The position numbers and the translations under genes are program-made. This document shows positions 21,331 through 31,738 of a stretch of 64,000 nt of DNA, piece by piece (the stretch's first letter is position 1; every line of letters starts with the position of its first letter). This stretch comes from Paenibacillus sp. FSL R5-0517. GTDB lineage: Bacteria > Bacillota > Bacilli > Paenibacillales > Paenibacillaceae. The notes beneath the pieces were generated by a model. It searched no databases. It had not been told where the DNA came from and saw nothing but the letters and a program-made list of their open reading frames with translations. The stretch covers positions 3,534,001 to 3,598,000 of the forward strand of contig NZ_CP150235.1 of the NCBI RefSeq assembly GCF_037974355.1, in the 5' to 3' direction.

Positions 21331-23031
21331 ATGAAAAAAAAGGTTTTTCAAAAAGCAGGTTTGATTAGTGCGGCGTTATTACTAGTACTTAGCACAGTTG
21401 GATGTAACACTAATGGTATAGGTAACACAGATAATAAAACACCGAATTTAACCATTTATACACAGTCAGCTACCTATGAAGGTGCTGTGGGCGGATATAT
21501 GGGCAAAGTGATGAAAGACAAATTAAATGTTTCTCTAAACGTCATGCCTAATAGTGTAGGGGGATCATCTCGTTTCGAAACAAAAATGGCTACAGGTAAT
21601 CTGGGTGATATGGTTTTGTTTACTTCGTCTGACGATTTTAAAAAGGCTATTGAAGCAGGCAGTGTGCTTGATTTGAAAGAAGATTTGGATCAGATGCCGA
21701 ATGTTTCGCGATTTAAAGAAGCAATAACTCGAATGGAGGATAGTTTTGGAGGCGTTTACGGAATCCCAACCGGAGTCTCAGATGTGAATAATGTGACGCA
21801 GCTTGACCCCGTTTCAATTCCATCTCTGCGCTTCGATTACTACCAGGAACTTGGTACACCAGAGATCAAGGAATATTGGGATTATTATGACGTGATCAAA
21901 AAGATGGTGGAAGCACATCCAACCACAGAAAATGGTGATAAGTTTTATGGCATGTCACTCTTCAGTGAATGGGATGGAAGATCGGTCAACATGGCTAAAC
22001 AAATTGCTCTTTCATATGGATTCACCTCAACAGATGGTGTAAATAGCTATGATTTTATCATGCCGCATGGTACAGAAGATAAAATTGAGAAAATCCTTGA
22101 TGAGAATAGTTACTATCTGCAAGCTTTGAAATGGTATAACAAGTTTTATCAAAATGGCATGTTAGACGAAGATTCGGTATCTCAAACGTGGGAAGACTAT
22201 TTAGCCAAAGCCAATAAAGGACAGTCTGCGCTGTGGGTATACGGTTATATGGGGACGCTGAACTATAACCCATCTAATCTTGAGATGGTTAAAAGAGGAA
22301 AAGGATATAAGCGAATTCCATTTTCAAACTTAATGGCATCCGAAGCTAAAACTTCAACCGTAGGTGGCCGCTGGTTCTGGGCGATTTCCTCTACGTCAGA
22401 GAACAAAGAAGCTTCTATTAAGGTACTAGATTATTTCTATTCAGATGAGGGGGCGCTCAATTATCATTTGGGTCCAGAAGGTCTGTTCTGGCAGAAGAAT
22501 GATAAAGGGGAACCTGAACTGACAGAACTCGGGAAGTCTCCTGTGGATTCTGTTGTTCCAGACGAATTCGGTGGTGGCAAAACGGGGGATACCTTCAAGT
22601 ATATGTTCAACGGAGCAGCGCTTGATGAAAACACCATTAATTCAACGATTAAAGCGCCAATGAACAAAACCACATGGAAATCCTACTTGCAAGATAATGC
22701 CGAGCTGCTAGATCAAAACTGGACAGAACATTATGAAGGAGCGTTATCGGCAAAAGAATATTTACTTAAAAATAACATGCTCGCTTCATATACCGTTGTG
22801 AACGTACCGAATTTTAAATATGATGACCAGCTTGCAGTCAAACGGGATCAGGTTGGAGAGATCATCAAAGAGTTGTCCTGGAAAATGATCTATGCTAGAA
22901 ATGATGCTGAATTTAGTTCACTGCAAGCAGAAATGATTCAAAAAGCCAAAAGTTTAGGGTATGACGAATGCGTTGTGTTTGAGGAGCAAGCAGCAAGAGC
23001 ATGGTTTGAAGCACGGAAAGCAGCAAAATAA
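21331..23031 (+). CDS. Sugar-binding lipoprotein of ABC importer
   Basis: A 566-residue binding protein. The N-terminal signal ends LSTVGC, with Cys25 as the probable lipidation site. The body matches family 1 extracellular solute-binding proteins of the long LplA-like type. It starts 50 bases after the permease behind CGGAGGGA. It should hold the oligosaccharide imported by the two permeases before it. A compact terminator follows, so expression of the regulator behind it may be partly separate. Confidence 0.9.
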   Translation: MKKKVFQKAGLISAALLLVLSTVGCNTNGIGNTDNKTPNLTIYTQSATYEGAVGGYMGKVMKDKLNVSLNVMPNSVGGSSRFETKMATGNLGDMVLFTSSDDFKKAIEAGSVLDLKEDLDQMPNVSRFKEAITRMEDSFGGVYGIPTGVSDVNNVTQLDPVSIPSLRFDYYQELGTPEIKEYWDYYDVIKKMVEAHPTTENGDKFYGMSLFSEWDGRSVNMAKQIALSYGFTSTDGVNSYDFIMPHGTEDKIEKILDENSYYLQALKWYNKFYQNGMLDEDSVSQTWEDYLAKANKGQSALWVYGYMGTLNYNPSNLEMVKRGKGYKRIPFSNLMASEAKTSTVGGRWFWAISSTSENKEASIKVLDYFYSDEGALNYHLGPEGLFWQKNDKGEPELTELGKSPVDSVVPDEFGGGKTGDTFKYMFNGAALDENTINSTIKAPMNKTTWKSYLQDNAELLDQNWTEHYEGALSAKEYLLKNNMLASYTVVNVPNFKYDDQLAVKRDQVGEIIKELSWKMIYARNDAEFSSLQAEMIQKAKSLGYDECVVFEEQAARAWFEARKAAK

Positions 23032-23057
23032 GGTTGAGACTTGAACGATTACAACAG

Positions 23058-23083
23058 CTGCCCTGTATTTTGTTACAGGGCAG
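23058..23083 (+). terminator. Hairpin terminator after binding-protein gene
   Basis: CTGCCCTGTA and TACAGGGCAG form a 10-bp stem around a 6-base loop, 26 bases after the stop. The T-rich sequence after it is imperfect, so attenuation rather than full termination is possible. Confidence 0.65.
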
Positions 23084-23140
23084 TCATTCATTTATATTTT
23101 CAAATAAAACCTTTCAGCATTAGAGGAGGATTGGTTTTGA

Positions 23141-24571
23141 ATGAAGATGATTATTGTAGACGATGAGCGAATAGGCCGGGAAGGACTCATAGATTTTATA
23201 GACTGGCGTAAGGATTACGGCATTGAAATCGTGGGTGTTGCCTCCAATGGTGAAGAAGGATTCAACCTATATCAATCCAAGAAGCCGGATATTATTCTTA
23301 CAGATATTAAGATGCCCATCATGACTGGTATAGAGATGGCTGAAAAAATAAGAACTATAGATCTGGATGTTCGTATCATTTTGCTGTCTGCATACAGTGA
23401 TTTTAGCTATGCTCAAAAAGCGCTGAAAACGAAAGTGGATGACTATCTGCTCAAACCTATTGAAGAAGAAGAAGTTCGGAGGCTTATGAATCAAATTAGG
23501 GTAGAAAGCATGGAGCGTTGCTTAAAAAAAGACTCTAGACGACAGTTTTTGAACCTCATGAACGGTAGCTACGAATGGAACCACCAACTACAACAATGTA
23601 CCTTCCAAGTGTTTATACTCGGCGAGCCAACGGAACGGGATCGTTGGAAGGATTCCTTGTGGCTATTGGAGTTTCATGAAGGATCCTATGTAGGGATAGC
23701 AAAATTTTCGCAAAACTCTTCTGATTACAATTCGAAGTTGTCAACGTTGAGAAGAGGGTTATATGTAGGAGGGTTAGCAGCAAATCCACAAGATATCCAT
23801 AGAAGCTACAACGAGGCAGTTTTAGCACAATATATTGGAGAATTCTGGTCTATCAAAGGAGTGGATTATACTTTAATTTTAAAGCGACGAGAACAGTGGA
23901 GTAAGCATCAAATGGAAATACAAAAAGAAATTATTAAGCTGGCTGATGAGATTCGTGCTGCTCTTAGTCAATCAGAACATGAAATGATGGAAACAATCGT
24001 TCATCGGACAATGCAATATTTAATGCAAAATCAGGGGATTGACCCTTCATATATTGAAGATTCCTTAATGAGTCTTGCAATACGAGTTTCCCAAGCCTTA
24101 TCTAATTTTAACGATGTCAAAGCCTCTCTATGGGAATTACGCATTTCGCTTCACGGAAGCAAGTGTTTTCATGAGATTAAAGGGGTCTTCTTGAATTGGT
24201 TGCAGAATTGGATAGAAAAAGTGGGAGAACAGCGTAAAGCATCTGATACAACGATCATAGAACAAGTTGTTGGAATTATTGAGCAACAATACGCAGAGGA
24301 TCTTAATCTACGTATCATTGCAGAACGATTGTATCTGAGTCCAAATTATCTGGGTAACGTTTTTAAAAATACAACGGGGATGTATTTTAATGATTATTTA
24401 GCCATGCATCGATTGAAAAAAGCAACGGAGTTTTTGATCACTGGCTCCGATAAGGTGACTGTGATTAGTGAAGCCGTAGGCATTCCGAACACTTCATACT
24501 TCAGTGCATTGTTTAAGAAGACCTATGGCTTGACGCCTAAGGAATATCGAAGATTGCGATCGGCTCAATAA
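23141..24571 (+). CDS. YesN-type response regulator (REC + AraC HTH)
   Basis: A 476-residue regulator. REC has MIIVDDER, phospho-acceptor Asp55 in LTDIKMPIMTG and Lys in YLLKPIEEEE. The AraC HTH (about 375-474) reads RIIAERLYLSPNYLGNVFKN and then AVGIPNTSYFSALFKKTYGL. A GAGGAGGA lies about 12 bases before the start. It is the only orphan regulator near the kinase at 17498 and most likely its partner, although three transport genes lie between. It is followed after 26 bases by the first giant lyase-like gene, so they share an mRNA. Confidence 0.92.
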   Translation: MKMIIVDDERIGREGLIDFIDWRKDYGIEIVGVASNGEEGFNLYQSKKPDIILTDIKMPIMTGIEMAEKIRTIDLDVRIILLSAYSDFSYAQKALKTKVDDYLLKPIEEEEVRRLMNQIRVESMERCLKKDSRRQFLNLMNGSYEWNHQLQQCTFQVFILGEPTERDRWKDSLWLLEFHEGSYVGIAKFSQNSSDYNSKLSTLRRGLYVGGLAANPQDIHRSYNEAVLAQYIGEFWSIKGVDYTLILKRREQWSKHQMEIQKEIIKLADEIRAALSQSEHEMMETIVHRTMQYLMQNQGIDPSYIEDSLMSLAIRVSQALSNFNDVKASLWELRISLHGSKCFHEIKGVFLNWLQNWIEKVGEQRKASDTTIIEQVVGIIEQQYAEDLNLRIIAERLYLSPNYLGNVFKNTTGMYFNDYLAMHRLKKATEFLITGSDKVTVISEAVGIPNTSYFSALFKKTYGLTPKEYRRLRSAQ

Positions 24572-24597
24572 ATAATAGCTGAGGAGAATACGGGCAG

Positions 24598-27500
24598 ATG
24601 AAAATTTCTAAAACAAGTATCAATTTAATGGAATGGGATAAAGACGAGGCTCTAGCGAGTAAGAGAATGGACGAAACAGATCTTACGTGGCAATTACATC
24701 CTAACAGTACAATGACACTTCAATATCCTGGCATTCATCTGGACAATCACTGGGAAATGAAAGGATTTGTCGCTAGTAACCCGTATAGTGTAGATTTACG
24801 AGATTGGCATTCACTTGAGATTGAGGCAGTTATTAATACCACGACTCCTCTGAAGTTCATAGCAGAAATCGGATTGCTTAAAGATAAAAGTCCATTAGCA
24901 GAAGAATTAGCATATGTTAGTGCACAAAGTATAACTGTAGCTGATGCAGGAGGGCGTATACGACTTTCATTCGTTCTCAAACATTTTGATACAACTGTCG
25001 CATTGTCAGGAAGATGGAAATTTGTAAGATCAGTTTGTCTATCTGTCCAAGGTATAGATTCAGAGTTTGCTCAACCTCTTACAATTCGGGCCATACGGTT
25101 CGTTCGACGTCCTGCAATCTTCCTTGATACACCCGTACTGTCTCGTTCCGTGCCCAAAGGAAACTGTGCACATTACCGTGTTTCTGTTCATAATTGTACG
25201 GATGTCATCCAGCCGATTGTTCTCTCGTCAGAAAGATATGGGTGGGAATCCATGGATGTTCATGTTGAACCTTCCCAATGCATATTACAGCCTGGTGAGG
25301 TGCATGAAGTTGATATTCAGGTCACAGTACCCATGCATATAGCGCTAGGAGGTTACGAGAAACAAAATGTGATCGTTATTCCTGGGGGACGAGGTGAGCT
25401 TGCAGAAACTTTGGAACTGACAACAGTCTGTACTTTGCCACATCCCTATATCAAGCATGTTGAAGAAGGTTGGGAACAAGTCAAGCGAAATATTCGAGAG
25501 TATAACTGGGTCTCTGAACTGAAGGACATGTATCAACAACGAGCCGAGCTTTGGGAAGTGCCGGACATTGAATCAGATCATTTTCTGTTTCGGAGCCATC
25601 ACGCTCATGAAGCCGAGAATGCGGCTATAGTATGGAAACTGACTGGCCGTGAAGACATGGCTAAGAAAGCGATACAATTTCTGCGTGCCGTTGTCCACCC
25701 TATACAAGGATATCCATTAAAATTACAGGCTTGTCATCAAGAATTGGTTCACGAAGGTGAATTTTTCAAGCATACTGCGGTTGTATATGATGTATTTGCG
25801 GATTCAGGGTTACTTACGACAGACGATCATGCGAATGTGGATTACTCTTTTCGAATGTTTATGGACTTGATTGATTACTCTCTATCCATTGGTGATTTAT
25901 CGAACTGGACGATAAGTGAGATGATCGGTGCATTGTATTGTAGCCAAGCGTTGCAGGATCTAGAGCGAATGAATCGCTTCTTGTTTGGCATAGGTGGATT
26001 CACCGATCATTTGTCCAAGGGTACTTTGGATGATGGATGGTGGTACGAATGTTCCGTTGGTTACAATACAATGTCTGCTGGATTATTTACAGAAGTTGTT
26101 CAAAGTTGCAAACCGTGGGGGATCAATTTAGCGGATCATTGGTTGCCCGCTCAATATCATGACCAGATCACACCTGGGAATAAGCCGGAAAAAGATGGGC
26201 TTTGCCTAGATATTTGGGGCCCAAGGAGAAACAATTATCGATCCATTCGGCAGCTATGGGACAGCTTGTTACCTTTCGCAGATTACCGAGGGGTTGTTTT
26301 TGGAATTAACGACTCAACGGAAACGAAGCTGCTTGGAATTTCGGAGCGTGGTTATCTCGACGCTCGCTACGATTTGGCGTATTACCTGTTCCGTCAACCA
26401 GAATATGGGGACATCGCATTGCGGTGCAATCTAGAGGATAGAGATTTACTGTATGTAGTGCCTGATATTGAGGCCAGCGTTAATAAACCTTACCTTCAAT
26501 CAGCCTATGCTGACACTGCGGGTGTGGCTGTACTTCGTTCCCAGACCACAGATCGTGAGCCTGGAGAACAGATTCAAGCTGTGGTGAAATACGGTATTCA
26601 TGGCGGTGCGCATGGTCATTATGATCGTGTTAGTCTACTATCCATCATGCGCTATGGACGCAGTTTCTACAATCCAGAGAGCATCTGGTACAGCTATCAT
26701 ACGTTCATGTACAAATTCTATGTGCAATCTTCCATCACTCACAATATGGTTGTTGTTGACCGGAAGCAGCAGGATCCGACAGAAGGAAAACATCTATTAT
26801 TTCATAGTGGTAGTTTGTTTCAGGCTAGTGCTGTTGAGAACATAGCTCGATGGTCCTATCCTCCATATGGAGGATGGAGAGTGGAGGGAGAAGATTCTTT
26901 TAGCGAACGTGCTTGGAAGGAAGGTCGATACATGCCGATTCCAGATATTGAACCAGAGTACACAAAACGAACGAATTTTACCGAGCCCATTCATCAACGA
27001 AGACTTACAATCGTCACAGATGACTACATCGTCCTTTTTGACTACATGGAGGGCGAGAAAGAACATGAATACGACTGCTTGTTCCATTGCAGAGGGCTAA
27101 TTAGTTTGGAAGGCGATGGCAAGCGCTTGGAAGCACATACCCAACAATTCGATCCAGATCCGCTAGGGGGAGCACAGCTTATTACGGATTGTGAATGGTA
27201 TAGCTTGGAAGGAAACGCCAAGGCTCACTTTGAAATGTTTTACGGTGAAGACAATATGGTTGCTGATCGAACAAGATTTAATGAGGATGGACTGTTACAG
27301 ATGGATCATTATACGTTATGGCCACCCGCTCCTGAGATAATCATAGGAAACGATCCCGAATTTCATAAAGTTGACAAGCAACTGTTCTATGAGGTTCGAG
27401 GTGATGGACAGATTTTGCATAAAGGACAATTTGGAGCCTGGATATTAGGTCGAGATGACCTTGACTTGCCTGTTGAAGGCGTAGAAGAGATCGAGTTACG

Positions 27501-28104
27501 TGTTATGACATATGAAGGTGTTGGTGATAACGGCTTCTTGAAGGTTTCGGAAAAGACCATTTTCTGGGGAGATCCTTATTTGGAAACAACGAGTGGTGAA
27601 AAAATATATATAGCAGATCTCTCACTCGAAACTAAAAATACAGATCCCGGTCACGGAGTTGGTAAAGATTACTTCGGAGGACCTGTCAAGCTGGCAATGA
27701 AACAATTCGATCGAGCCGTTCCTGCTAATCCAATGAATATAGATAAAGAAGGGATCATTCGCATTAATCTGAAAGGTCTGAATGCAGTTCGGTTCGTTAC
27801 GGCTATCGGAGGAGATTACCCACTTGGGGATGAGACTGGGCGACGCAAGATGTTGAGTGCACGCAGTGTTGGTCGTAAAGCACGATTCATTACAGTCATT
27901 GAACCTTATGAAGAGCATTCCATGATCATATCCGCTGTTGCCACTTCTGCTGATGAAACAAGAATCGTACTTGCAGACGGACGAATTCAAACCATACGAA
28001 TTGAAAATCTTGATCATATGGTTGCTCCAGTAAAAGTTGAACTTGAAGAGACGGATGTAGCCGGTCAACGAATCAGATACGAAAAAGGCGGTCATGAGAT
28101 ATAA
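24598..28104 (+). CDS. Large cytoplasmic heparinase II/III-family protein (1,168 residues)
   Basis: A very long member of the heparinase II/III polysaccharide-lyase superfamily with no signal peptide. An N-terminal beta-rich part of about 280 residues is followed by an alpha/alpha-toroid region (about 300-610) with DDGWWYECSVGYNTMSAGLF, then the heparinase II/III-like beta-sandwich (about 645-900). Its hallmark GIHGGAHGHYDRVSLL carries His674, Tyr675 and Asp676. About 240 further C-terminal residues are beta-rich and of unknown role. It should cut uronic-acid oligosaccharides by beta-elimination, making the unsaturated ends that GH88 removes; activity is inferred. Known superfamily lyases are mostly 600-800 residues and often secreted, so size and location are unusual. 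Confidence 0.75.
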   Translation: MKISKTSINLMEWDKDEALASKRMDETDLTWQLHPNSTMTLQYPGIHLDNHWEMKGFVASNPYSVDLRDWHSLEIEAVINTTTPLKFIAEIGLLKDKSPLAEELAYVSAQSITVADAGGRIRLSFVLKHFDTTVALSGRWKFVRSVCLSVQGIDSEFAQPLTIRAIRFVRRPAIFLDTPVLSRSVPKGNCAHYRVSVHNCTDVIQPIVLSSERYGWESMDVHVEPSQCILQPGEVHEVDIQVTVPMHIALGGYEKQNVIVIPGGRGELAETLELTTVCTLPHPYIKHVEEGWEQVKRNIREYNWVSELKDMYQQRAELWEVPDIESDHFLFRSHHAHEAENAAIVWKLTGREDMAKKAIQFLRAVVHPIQGYPLKLQACHQELVHEGEFFKHTAVVYDVFADSGLLTTDDHANVDYSFRMFMDLIDYSLSIGDLSNWTISEMIGALYCSQALQDLERMNRFLFGIGGFTDHLSKGTLDDGWWYECSVGYNTMSAGLFTEVVQSCKPWGINLADHWLPAQYHDQITPGNKPEKDGLCLDIWGPRRNNYRSIRQLWDSLLPFADYRGVVFGINDSTETKLLGISERGYLDARYDLAYYLFRQPEYGDIALRCNLEDRDLLYVVPDIEASVNKPYLQSAYADTAGVAVLRSQTTDREPGEQIQAVVKYGIHGGAHGHYDRVSLLSIMRYGRSFYNPESIWYSYHTFMYKFYVQSSITHNMVVVDRKQQDPTEGKHLLFHSGSLFQASAVENIARWSYPPYGGWRVEGEDSFSERAWKEGRYMPIPDIEPEYTKRTNFTEPIHQRRLTIVTDDYIVLFDYMEGEKEHEYDCLFHCRGLISLEGDGKRLEAHTQQFDPDPLGGAQLITDCEWYSLEGNAKAHFEMFYGEDNMVADRTRFNEDGLLQMDHYTLWPPAPEIIIGNDPEFHKVDKQLFYEVRGDGQILHKGQFGAWILGRDDLDLPVEGVEEIELRVMTYEGVGDNGFLKVSEKTIFWGDPYLETTSGEKIYIADLSLETKNTDPGHGVGKDYFGGPVKLAMKQFDRAVPANPMNIDKEGIIRINLKGLNAVRFVTAIGGDYPLGDETGRRKMLSARSVGRKARFITVIEPYEEHSMIISAVATSADETRIVLADGRIQTIRIENLDHMVAPVKVELEETDVAGQRIRYEKGGHEI

Positions 28105-28216
28105 GTCGGATGATGGATTGGAAAACTGAAGCAAATATATTGAATTTTGTTGAGTAAACAGAACTAAATATATTTCCACGATCAGTTAGAAGAACATTCG
28201 TGAAGGAGAAACAAAT

Positions 28217-31200
28217 ATGATATCAACTTCCAACGCACGGTATATGCTTCAACAGCTTATCATTCGAGCAGAGCAATTGTTGGATGCAAGGGGAAGCTTT
28301 GTCACGAATGGTGCAAAACGTGCATTGCAAGATGCATTAAACCAGGCATACAAAGCTATGGATTCTAACGATGAAGTTCCTTTTCATAGGAATCGTGAAT
28401 TTTTGGTCCCAAGAGATGATGAAGCGATTCATTTTGCCACGAGACGATTTACAATGGTTCCGCCTTTTCAAGAAGGGGGTGTATATGCCCTTTACGGTCT
28501 TGAGCCAGCAATAACCTGGTTTGAAAATCAGAATATTTTACGTGGTGGTGGTGCTTCTATCCCAGAAAAAGCGAAGTTTGCTTTAGAAAAGGTCCATCAA
28601 TTCTTAAGCGCTGCTACACTGGGAGATGCAGTGGGTAACTATGATCCGGAAAAAGTTCAGCCGTTAATGATAGCTACCCAAGCATTAGAGAAAGAGTTAG
28701 GCGATTACGATCCAGATATTCATGGTGAAATAGTAGCTCAAAAAATCGTTGAGTTATACAACTGTTTAGATGATCTCCGAAATTCTCGACGTTTGCGTAC
28801 GGATCTTGAACCTGATTCTTCATTATATTTGAGTAGTAAGAAGATGAAGAAACTCAGGGCTGATGTTCATAGCGGAGGCTCCATTCAAGAACGTTACAAG
28901 AATCTCGAACGATGGACAGAGCTCTATAGTCTAGAAGATTTAGAGAAGGCCGTCGATGGAATCATGCATGGATGTAGTGACTATGAAGATTTGAACAAGC
29001 ATTTTTATCTCTGGAGTCATACCGATAAGATTATAAACTTCAAAGCTCCAAGTGAAACTGTGAAGGCATCGTTAAGCTTTGTTTTACCATCAGAAGAGAA
29101 CGAGACAGAAGGATTAGGGCATGTATGGATTGATGACGTCGCCATCTGGACTGCGCACGGTAAACGTTTGGATATATGGAACGGTGGCTTTGATGATGGT
29201 ACAACGCAACCAGATCATTGGTCCTCACAAGCGCGTCGAGGTAAGCCGATCTTGAAATGGGAACAAACGTATCCTTACTGTGGAGGTGAACATTTCAAAG
29301 AGATCCGACCATCTGATCCATCGGTATTTGCTTATGGAGATCAGCATAGTGAGGGTAAACGTTCCATCTATCTATGTAATCCAACTTCCGAGGATGAAGG
29401 GGCTTGGGTGTATGATCATATGTTTGCCGTTGAGCAAGGCACGCAATGTACACTTACCTTTTCTGCTAAGCTGGATGGGAAGTTAAAGAAAGGTCTGCGA
29501 GTGGTCATTACTTTTTTGGATAGTAATGACCGTGCCATAGGTGAACATGTATACGTATTTAATCGTAAATCTTCACTTTCAGGTAGTCGCTTCCAGTTGG
29601 CTATGCAGGCTGATGCGACGCGTTACGCAATGACAGGTGATATCTACTATGCGATCAAGACAAAATTTGCAATGCTTTATATTCTGAATGATTTCTGTCA
29701 AGGCGCAGAACATTGGATGGTCACCAATTTACGGCCTGAAGGTAATGACGCTTATGGAGCAGTACAGGGAGGTCGTGTATTAAGCGTTCTGGCGGTAAGT
29801 TATTCACTAATTCGTCAGGCTGACGTCTTTGAGTTGCATGAAAAGGAGCAATTCCATGCATTGATCGAGTATATGTTGAGATACTTGCTAGATTTGCGTG
29901 ATCGAACCGAATGGAGTGCGGAGGAAGCACAGCGAGGCTGCAGCAATTGGCAGACGGATATGAGTGTAGGAACCAGCTTCATGATGATGGCCCTAAGCGA
30001 TTTTCCAAACAGACACGTCTGGCTGAACAATGCAAACACTATACTCCGGTCACAATTGGAATTAAACGTGAATTCCGATGGTTCGTGGCCTGAATCGATT
30101 CGCTATCATCATGCTGCGTTGGAGAGATTCGCGGGATATGCCACTGTTTTGAAGAATGTAACGGGTGAAGATTGGTTTCTTACAACGCCAATTGCAAGGA
30201 TGTTTGAATATGGCATTGATATGCAAACGCCTGGATATAGCTACTTTGATGGCAAGATTGGCACACCTCCATTTGGTGATCATGCACTTGGAGACGGGTC
30301 TGAATTTGGATATTACGGTGTCTTCCATGCTGCGATCGTGGAAGTGGATCAACAGCTAGCAGATCGAATGTACCATACTTGGGATGCTGCTGGGAAACCA
30401 TTGAAAAAATGGACGGGTGAAGGGGTAGCTTTTGAAAATTTGCTTACTCACATTGAAGAATATGTCCCGAAGACGAAGCTTCACCTTAACTCCTGTATGA
30501 GTTACCCAGATGCTGGAATATATCTATTCCGAAAAAATTTTGGTATTCAGCAACAAAGCTATTTTGCAATCATGTCGAGTCCACGTCCGGTTGCACACGG
30601 ACATCTGGATCAAGGGTCCTTCATTTTATATAAAAACTCAATACCACTCGTGATGGATTCGGGCATCGAAGGATACTTTGACAGTAGCACACATTGGCAT
30701 CTTAGCTCTTACTCACATGCCTGTTTGCAATTCGCAACGCGCAAGCGCTTACTACCTGCAGATGATGGAGGAATGATAAATCTCTCAGCCGGTACATTTA
30801 GTTTAGAAAGAGGTTGGGTAGATGTTCCCAAGAGTAGCCGTGTTCTTCTCGTGAAACTTGGAGGGGAGGTTGAATCCATTACGATTGAGATAACTAATCC
30901 AGAAGGCTCCGGAAGGCACATTCGCCATGTAGCTTATGTCCCCGCATGCGACGTTTATATTATTCGTGACGAAATTGCAGACTATGAAGGCCAAGTGTTA
31001 TTCAACTTACCTGTTGCTGCTACCGGTTCCACTTTACGTGGACATCGGATACTGTCAAAAGGCGTTGAATCTGTTGATCTTGAGACTATTTTTTTAAGTC
31101 CTCTCGAATCCATTACACTGGAGCAGGGAAGGACAACCCGCTTTTATGATCGCAAAGATGAGCATGTTCCAATGATGGATTATGTTCGAGCGGTTGCTGA

Positions 31201-31399
31201 TGCAAAGAAAGGGTTCTGGACGGTACTCTATCCGAAAGAGAAAGGCCAAAAGGAACTCACAGTTACTTATACATCGGAAGACACTATTCACCTTTCAACT
31301 GAGCGTCATCAAGTGATGCTAGATATTAATTCCTGGACAGGTACTAAAGGCTTTAATCTGAATGATGATACGTATCGCTTACATGTAAGATCCGTATAG
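28217..31399 (+). CDS. Second large heparinase II/III-family protein (1,060 residues)
   Basis: A cytoplasmic protein, clearly different from its neighbour. The N-terminal part (about 1-470) includes helical sequence and a carbohydrate-binding-like beta-sandwich (GHVWIDDVAIW...DIWNGGFDDG). An alpha/alpha-toroid (about 500-740) carries SWPESIRYHHAALERF. The heparinase II/III beta domain (about 770-1000) has PVAHGHLDQGSFILY with His794, His796 and Asp798, and SYSHACLQF. It probably acts as a lyase or a related glycan-cleaving enzyme on the same imported oligosaccharide. It begins 112 bases after the first giant gene with GAAGGAGAA before the ATG. Confidence 0.72.
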   Translation: MISTSNARYMLQQLIIRAEQLLDARGSFVTNGAKRALQDALNQAYKAMDSNDEVPFHRNREFLVPRDDEAIHFATRRFTMVPPFQEGGVYALYGLEPAITWFENQNILRGGGASIPEKAKFALEKVHQFLSAATLGDAVGNYDPEKVQPLMIATQALEKELGDYDPDIHGEIVAQKIVELYNCLDDLRNSRRLRTDLEPDSSLYLSSKKMKKLRADVHSGGSIQERYKNLERWTELYSLEDLEKAVDGIMHGCSDYEDLNKHFYLWSHTDKIINFKAPSETVKASLSFVLPSEENETEGLGHVWIDDVAIWTAHGKRLDIWNGGFDDGTTQPDHWSSQARRGKPILKWEQTYPYCGGEHFKEIRPSDPSVFAYGDQHSEGKRSIYLCNPTSEDEGAWVYDHMFAVEQGTQCTLTFSAKLDGKLKKGLRVVITFLDSNDRAIGEHVYVFNRKSSLSGSRFQLAMQADATRYAMTGDIYYAIKTKFAMLYILNDFCQGAEHWMVTNLRPEGNDAYGAVQGGRVLSVLAVSYSLIRQADVFELHEKEQFHALIEYMLRYLLDLRDRTEWSAEEAQRGCSNWQTDMSVGTSFMMMALSDFPNRHVWLNNANTILRSQLELNVNSDGSWPESIRYHHAALERFAGYATVLKNVTGEDWFLTTPIARMFEYGIDMQTPGYSYFDGKIGTPPFGDHALGDGSEFGYYGVFHAAIVEVDQQLADRMYHTWDAAGKPLKKWTGEGVAFENLLTHIEEYVPKTKLHLNSCMSYPDAGIYLFRKNFGIQQQSYFAIMSSPRPVAHGHLDQGSFILYKNSIPLVMDSGIEGYFDSSTHWHLSSYSHACLQFATRKRLLPADDGGMINLSAGTFSLERGWVDVPKSSRVLLVKLGGEVESITIEITNPEGSGRHIRHVAYVPACDVYIIRDEIADYEGQVLFNLPVAATGSTLRGHRILSKGVESVDLETIFLSPLESITLEQGRTTRFYDRKDEHVPMMDYVRAVADAKKGFWTVLYPKEKGQKELTVTYTSEDTIHLSTERHQVMLDINSWTGTKGFNLNDDTYRLHVRSV

Positions 31400-31440
31400 T
31401 AACGATTACTGCACACAGGATGTATACATTTGAGGGAGGT

Positions 31441-31693
31441 ATGATGTTGAAGATTTTAGGGAAAGCAGCGAAACGTTTGCTCTCATAATCGTTGTGTCAT
31501 CTATGGCTTCTTCGTTATTTAAGCTTCCGGATCATAGCTCAAGATCGAAGCTTCGGATTCTTACAATACCCCTATCTCGCAATTAAAAGAGCTAGTTGTT
31601 GCTGCGAACGAGGAAGAGTACCAAGTCATTTTAACTGCTTCGGCGCAGATTCGTCTTATTCGAGATATACATGTCAAAGAGGGGGGCAAGTAG
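31441..31693 (+). pseudogene. Frameshifted remnant of a secreted protein gene
   Basis: A strong site GAGGGAGGT leads into MMLKILGKAAKRLLS and a stop. One base out of frame the sequence continues as a hydrophobic export signal, ALIIVVSSMASSLFKLP. After a second shift it reads on as IEASDSYNTPISQLKELVVA and a further about 25 sensible codons to TAG at 31691. The three pieces joined give a signal peptide plus about 50 residues. This looks like a broken, shortened gene for an exported protein inside the cluster; its family is not recognisable. Confidence 0.55.
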
Positions 31694-31738
31694 TTCGCAT
31701 GTTACGTTTTATTAACTAGACAATTGGAGGCTATAACG

